Positions 14,549 through 18,360 of a DNA stretch of 18,360 nt are shown piece by piece. The notes under the pieces are model-generated. The model made no database searches and was not told where the DNA came from. It saw nothing but the letters and a program-made list of their open reading frames with translations. A program made the translations under genes and the position numbers. The stretch comes from Spirochaeta sp. Lineage in GTDB: Bacteria > Spirochaetota > Spirochaetia > DSM-27196 > Alkalispirochaetaceae. The stretch is taken from contig SKHA01000012.1 in the NCBI GenBank assembly GCA_007117185.1, forward strand, positions 1 through 18,360. The letters are read 5' to 3'. Numbering within the stretch: the first letter of the stretch is position 1; every line of letters begins with the position of its first letter.

Positions 14549-15445
14549 GTGAATCTGGTAGTTCGGAATCAGCATACCCGGGAAACTGACTTGTGTGATG
14601 TTGGTGACCTTGAGGTTGAGCAGCACAGCGAAGTCGTCTACAACAGCCGGCACGGCATTGATCTCGGTCTGGTCATCGGGCCGGTTTCTCCTGACCAGGA
14701 AAAGAATTATCGCGAGCGGTACAACGTACAGAGAATCGCCACCGAGGAAGACGTTCGTCGCTGGCGAGAGCAGCAGGCGCAGGCTCATGAGGCGGCGCAG
14801 GTCTGCGCTCAGCGGGTCGCGTTCCATCGCCTGGATATGCGTGTGGTCAGCGCACATTACCTGCTGGACCGGTCCAAACTGCTGTTCTTTTTTGTCTCGG
14901 AGCATCGTGTTGACTTTCGTAATCTGGTTCGGGACCTGGTAAACACGTTTCGCATCCGCGTGGAGTTGCGCCAGATCGGCGTACGTGATGAGACCCGCAT
15001 CGTCGGTGGCATCGGGATCTGCGGTCGCCGGCTGTGTTGCAACGGCATATCTGATCGTCTGGAACCGGTCTCCATTCGCATGGCCAAAGATCAGAACTAT
15101 TCTCTGAATTCAATGAAGGTCTCCGGTCCCTGCGGACGACTGCTGTGCTGCCTGGCCTACGAGCACCGTTTTTACCAGGAGGAGCGAAAACGCTATCCCC
15201 GGGAAGGTGCGCTGGTTGAGGTAGGTGAGGATACCCTGAGGGTTCAGGAGATCAATGTTCTCACCGGGCAGGTGCGGCTCTCCGGGGGAGCCGGTCAGGG
15301 CACCAGCGTGCCGATCTGTGCCCTGGAGCGTCGGGGTGGAAAGGGGCGCTCCCGCTCACGAGCGGACTGGCAGGTGAACCAGAACGGCTGTCCCGCAACA
15401 GCACTGGCGCTCACTGATTTTCAAACTGAAGATGATACAGAGTAG
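14549..15445 (+). CDS. PSP1 domain protein, RicT (YaaT)-like
   Basis: RicT/YaaT of Bacillus is part of the RicA-RicF-RicT complex, which binds [4Fe-4S] clusters and affects mRNA processing by RNase Y, sporulation and competence. The 298-residue protein has the PSP1 fold with IATEEDVRRW (63-72) and two cysteine clusters, GICGRRLCC (Cys158, 163, 164) and GPCGRLLCCLAYE (Cys195, 200, 201). These are the family's hallmark and probable cluster ligands. The last 40 residues are basic and poorly conserved. The start is GTG 14549 with AAGGAG about 7 bases before it (14537-14542), in the same frame as the three upstream genes. Its 3' end overlaps the convergent ABC gene by 35 bp. No ricA or ricF is in the window. 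Confidence 0.9.
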   Translation: MNLVVRNQHTRETDLCDVGDLEVEQHSEVVYNSRHGIDLGLVIGPVSPDQEKNYRERYNVQRIATEEDVRRWREQQAQAHEAAQVCAQRVAFHRLDMRVVSAHYLLDRSKLLFFFVSEHRVDFRNLVRDLVNTFRIRVELRQIGVRDETRIVGGIGICGRRLCCNGISDRLEPVSIRMAKDQNYSLNSMKVSGPCGRLLCCLAYEHRFYQEERKRYPREGALVEVGEDTLRVQEINVLTGQVRLSGGAGQGTSVPICALERRGGKGRSRSRADWQVNQNGCPATALALTDFQTEDDTE

Positions 15446-17495
15446 CGTAGAGGCCGTGTTGCTTCAGCAGCTCGTCGTGAGTTCCCGTTTCTACCAGCAC
15501 CCCTCCCGATAGAACAAGAATGCGGTGAGCGTGGCGGATCGTTGAAAGGCGATGGGCCACAACCAGCGACGTTCTACCGCCGGTGACCGTCTCAAGGGCT
15601 CTCTGCAACAACCGTTCTGTCTCGCTGTCAATGCTTGACGTAGCTTCATCGAGAACGATCACCGGAGGGTCATGAACGAGAACCCGGGCGAATGAGATCA
15701 GCTGCCGTTGACCGCTGGAAAGATTTCCACCCCGTTCCTCCAACTGTGTATCCAGTCCGTCAGGCAGTCCGCGGATAAAATCGGCGATCTGCACCGCTTG
15801 GCAGGCGTTCCAGACGATCTCGTCGGTTACGGCGGTTCCCAGGGTGATGTTGTTGCGAATCGTATCATCGAAGAGAAACACGTCCTGTTGAATCTGCTGT
15901 ACCGCCCGACGAAGGTCAGCCAGGGGATACTGCCGGATGTCCGATCCATCCAGCCGAATCGCTCCGCCCTCGGGATCCCACAGTCGGGTGAGCAGGTTGA
16001 TGATCGTTGTTTTCCCCGCTCCTGTGTAACCGACAATGGCGATAAACTGCCCCGGCTCCGCATCGAAGGAGAGACCCTGAAGCACCGGTTCGTCCTCCTT
16101 GTAAGCGAAGTGAACCCGGTCAAACTGGATCCTCCCGCGAACGGTACCGGTGAGGAGTGGGGTAGTGCCGCTGTCGGAGATCTTGTCTTCCTGGTCCAGC
16201 AGATCAAAGACACGCTCGCTCCCTGCCATCGCGCTCTGCAAGACAGTAAACTGCTCGGAAATGCTCATCACCGGCATATAGAAGCGTCGAATCAGGTTGG
16301 TGAACGCGATAAGAACGCCAAGAGACACGAGGTCCAGCTCCAGAAGCCACGCTCCAAGAAGAATAACCGCTGCCGTGGAGATGCTGGCCAGAAAGTCCAC
16401 CAGCGGGCGGAAGACGGCGAAGACGTACATCTCCCGGATCTGCGCTGCCAGCAGAGACCCGTTGCGCTCCTCAAACTCCCGTCGACTGCGCTCCTGCTGT
16501 ACGAAAAGCTGAACCAGCGAAATGCCCGAGATGTATTCCGAGAGATACGCGTTGACTCGACTGACCGCTTCGCGTACCTGCCGGTATACCCGCCGTGCCT
16601 GTCGGCGAATAACGTTGGTGAGAACGATTACGGGAAGCATTGTCACCAGTACAAATCCTGCAAGGCGGGCGTTCAGGGTGAACATTGTGATGACCACGGC
16701 GATCATCAGACTCACGTTGCGAGCCAGTTCCGAAAGTACCGAGGTGAACAGCTCGTTGATCGTTTCCACGTCGTTGGTCACCCGGGTGACCAGTTTCCCC
16801 ACCGGCTGGGTGCCCAGATACCCGAGATTCTGTTCGACGGTGTGGCGGAAGAGACGGATCCGCAGGGCATGCATCACCAGCTGGCCGGTATACGCCGTCA
16901 GATAGACCTGGCCGAAACTACCGGCCAGGACGAGAATCAGCACCGCAAGAAAGTACATGACGTAACGACGCAACGTCGAAAGGCTCTCTACCCTCAGGGC
17001 CTGCCGAGCTTCCTGGTCCAGCTGCGAGATCGCGCTGTCAGGCACCGCCCACAGAGAATCACCCCGCAGGTGGGGCAGGTCACGCAGTTTCTCTTCCAAC
17101 CCCGTCTGCAGCTGCACCGTTTCATCCCGGAAGACACTGTAACCCTCGGTCCCTACCGCACCGCTCTCGCGCAGCTCCTGTCTGGCCGCCCTGGGCAGGC
17201 GATCCAGCTCCTGCTCGCGGATGAACACCTGCCCATTGATCGTCTCCGTTTCTGAGAGTCCCTGCAGCTGCGCAGGCAGCGGCGAGGTTGCCGTGACCCA
17301 GGACTCAAGAATGACCCGGTCCACCGTCTGTTGAATGAGCACCGGTACGAGCATCTCTCCCACGGTGGCGATGACAAGAAAGAAGCCGGCCACGGCAAGA
17401 TGTCGCCAGAATGGCCTGGCCAGGCCGGCGATGCGCTTGATGAGTCGGTGGTCGTAGCTGGCGATTATCTTCTCGTCTGCCGGTAGTTCGATCAT
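15411..17495 (-). CDS. Heterodimeric ABC exporter subunit with large extracellular insertion (BmrD-like, catalytic-Glu subunit)
   Basis: This is a 694-residue half-transporter, a type-IV exporter with the membrane domain fused to its ATPase. A first membrane helix (about 32-52) is followed by about 110 hydrophilic residues (about 65-175), then five more helices. A comparable insertion between helices 1 and 2 is found in BmrD (YheH) of Bacillus. ATPase motifs are Walker A GYTGAGKTT (Gly489, Lys495), signature LSSGQ (592-596, Ser for the usual second-position Gly), Walker B VIVLDE with catalytic Glu617, and the H-loop VAHRLST. Its ATG overlaps the stop of the partner gene (ATGA), so the two are one operon and form a heterodimer. 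The substrate could be a drug, lipid or peptide; sequence does not tell. Confidence 0.92.
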   Translation of the reverse strand: MIELPADEKIIASYDHRLIKRIAGLARPFWRHLAVAGFFLVIATVGEMLVPVLIQQTVDRVILESWVTATSPLPAQLQGLSETETINGQVFIREQELDRLPRAARQELRESGAVGTEGYSVFRDETVQLQTGLEEKLRDLPHLRGDSLWAVPDSAISQLDQEARQALRVESLSTLRRYVMYFLAVLILVLAGSFGQVYLTAYTGQLVMHALRIRLFRHTVEQNLGYLGTQPVGKLVTRVTNDVETINELFTSVLSELARNVSLMIAVVITMFTLNARLAGFVLVTMLPVIVLTNVIRRQARRVYRQVREAVSRVNAYLSEYISGISLVQLFVQQERSRREFEERNGSLLAAQIREMYVFAVFRPLVDFLASISTAAVILLGAWLLELDLVSLGVLIAFTNLIRRFYMPVMSISEQFTVLQSAMAGSERVFDLLDQEDKISDSGTTPLLTGTVRGRIQFDRVHFAYKEDEPVLQGLSFDAEPGQFIAIVGYTGAGKTTIINLLTRLWDPEGGAIRLDGSDIRQYPLADLRRAVQQIQQDVFLFDDTIRNNITLGTAVTDEIVWNACQAVQIADFIRGLPDGLDTQLEERGGNLSSGQRQLISFARVLVHDPPVIVLDEATSSIDSETERLLQRALETVTGGRTSLVVAHRLSTIRHAHRILVLSGGVLVETGTHDELLKQHGLYATLYHLQFENQ

Positions 17496-18360
17496 TGCGC
17501 TTGCTCCGCTTCAATCTGCTGCAGCAGGTAGATGTCCTGATACAGCCCTTCCACAGCGATCAGCTCCTGGTGTGTTCCTTCCTGAATCACCCGCCCCTCG
17601 TGCATGATCAGCACCCTGTCGGTGCGTCTCAGGGTGGAAACACGGTTCGAGATGATAATCGTGGTCTTTCCGTGTCGTTCCTGATAGAGCCCCTGGAGAA
17701 TTCGGTCCTCTGTGCGGGTGTCAACAGCGGAGAGGGCATCATCGAGCACCAGAATGGGTGGGTCCCGCAACAACGCTCTGGCGATGGCGATGCGTTGACG
17801 CTGCCCCCCTGAGAGGGTTACGCCGCGCTCACCCACGACTGTTTCCCATTGATCGGGAAACTCCAGAACCTCCTCGGCAACGGCGGCGATCCCGGCAGCC
17901 CGCAGGACCGCTTCATCGCTGCTGTCCGGTCGGGTAAAGCGGATATTGTTCCGTACCGTAGCCGAAAAGAGAAACGTATTCTGGGGAACCAGACCGAAGA
18001 GAGAACGCAAGCGGTCAAGATCCCACTCCCGCACGTCAACACCCCCGACCCGGACAGCTCCCTCGGATGGGTCGACCAGGCGTGTCAGGGTGTTCAACAG
18101 AGTGGTCTTGCCGCTACCGGTTCGACCGAGGATACCGAGGGTCTCTCCCTGCCGCAGGGTCAGACTCACCCGGTCTACCGCTGGTGACATCTGCGGGTCG
18201 TAGCGGACGGTCAAATCCGTGATGGTGATTCCTTCAGCCAGATCTCCGATACGGGGGTTTTCGATGACCGGGGGACCCGACGGGGTCTGGAGTATTTCAT
18301 TGATGCGCTGCATCGAAGCGGCGCCGCGCTGGAGCATGTTGACGGTGAAACCGGCGCCCA
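17492..18360 (-). CDS. Partner ABC exporter subunit (BmrC-like), C-terminal part, cut by the window edge
   Basis: The end of the membrane domain (NMLQRGAASMQRINEIL) and the whole ATPase domain are present; the frame is open to the right edge, so the N-terminal part is missing. Motifs are Walker A GRTGSGKTT, signature LSGGQRQR (canonical) and Walker B ILVLDD, with Asp where the catalytic Glu normally stands, then a switch region with Asn where His is usual (IIISNRVSTL). These changes mark the degenerate-site subunit of a heterodimeric exporter. Its canonical signature would complete the active site together with the Walker A and Glu of the other subunit. It is the upstream gene and overlaps the next one by 4 bases. 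Confidence 0.92.
   Translation of the reverse strand, partial: GAGFTVNMLQRGAASMQRINEILQTPSGPPVIENPRIGDLAEGITITDLTVRYDPQMSPAVDRVSLTLRQGETLGILGRTGSGKTTLLNTLTRLVDPSEGAVRVGGVDVREWDLDRLRSLFGLVPQNTFLFSATVRNNIRFTRPDSSDEAVLRAAGIAAVAEEVLEFPDQWETVVGERGVTLSGGQRQRIAIARALLRDPPILVLDDALSAVDTRTEDRILQGLYQERHGKTTIIISNRVSTLRRTDRVLIMHEGRVIQEGTHQELIAVEGLYQDIYLLQQIEAEQAQ

Noticed and set aside
15708..17255. 515-codon plus-strand open frame across the ABC exporter gene
   Set aside because: It is antisense to a clear ABC transporter with all motifs, and its sequence is Arg/Gln/Asp-rich and structureless.
17413..17426. 14-bp palindrome GGCCTGGCCAGGCC as an operator
   Set aside because: It lies inside the ABC coding region, is fully explained by codons in GC-rich sequence and has no promoter near it.
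1..18360. CRISPR arrays, tRNA genes, insertion sequences, phage or defence genes
   Set aside because: No regular direct repeats, cloverleaf-like sequences, transposase motifs or inverted-repeat ends were found; almost all of the window is taken by recognised genes.

Overview
The window is a gene-dense, GC-rich bacterial chromosome segment, most likely from a free-living member of the Spirochaetota (Spirochaeta/Alkalispirochaeta type). The taxon is an inference. It rests on the M23 protein with an 'MFVPHTER' juxtamembrane segment next to a bactofilin, on the YaaR (DUF327) and PSP1/RicT pair, and on the general protein flavour. I see no tRNA, rRNA, CRISPR array, insertion sequence, integrase or phage gene, and no gap between genes exceeds about 150 bases.

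Layout. Positions 1-1017 (minus) hold a rhomboid intramembrane protease followed by the 5' part of prfA (RF1). Positions 1026-1088 hold two back-to-back promoters that share a 14-bp palindrome and appear to give leaderless transcripts: rhomboid to the left, lipA (lipoyl synthase, 1095-1994) to the right. Convergent with lipA is a secreted alpha/beta hydrolase of secretory-lipase type (2010-3203, minus). Divergent from the hydrolase is a three-gene algF-algI-algJ operon (3330-6468) for O-acetylation of an extracellular polysaccharide; no polymer synthase is present. Next come the chaperone genes grpE-dnaK-dnaJ (6537-10334). A small secreted protein with four EF-hand-like acidic repeats (10457-10888) follows, and then a SpoU/RlmB-type rRNA 2'-O-methyltransferase (10892-11653).

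A minus-strand TatD-family hydrolase (11658-12434) is divergent from a tightly packed four-gene plus-strand operon (12554-15445): a membrane M23/LytM protein, a bactofilin, a YaaR/DUF327 protein and a PSP1/RicT protein. This looks like a cell-shape module joined to the conserved YaaR-YaaT pair. Its last gene overlaps tail-to-tail by 35 bp with a minus-strand heterodimeric ABC exporter (15411-18360, second subunit cut by the window edge). The two exporter subunits show complementary degenerate motifs and a large extracellular insertion like that of BmrD.

The genes are mostly well-known families. I do not see a clearly new defence or mobile system. The best leads are: the leaderless divergent promoters; the stand-alone AlgFIJ module facing a secreted hydrolase; the M23 protein whose last zinc ligand is Asp instead of His, beside a bactofilin; the bactofilin and YaaR genes lying in one frame separated only by a UGA; and a TatD protein with altered metal-site residues. 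All promoter calls are by eye against sigma70 consensus and are unproven.
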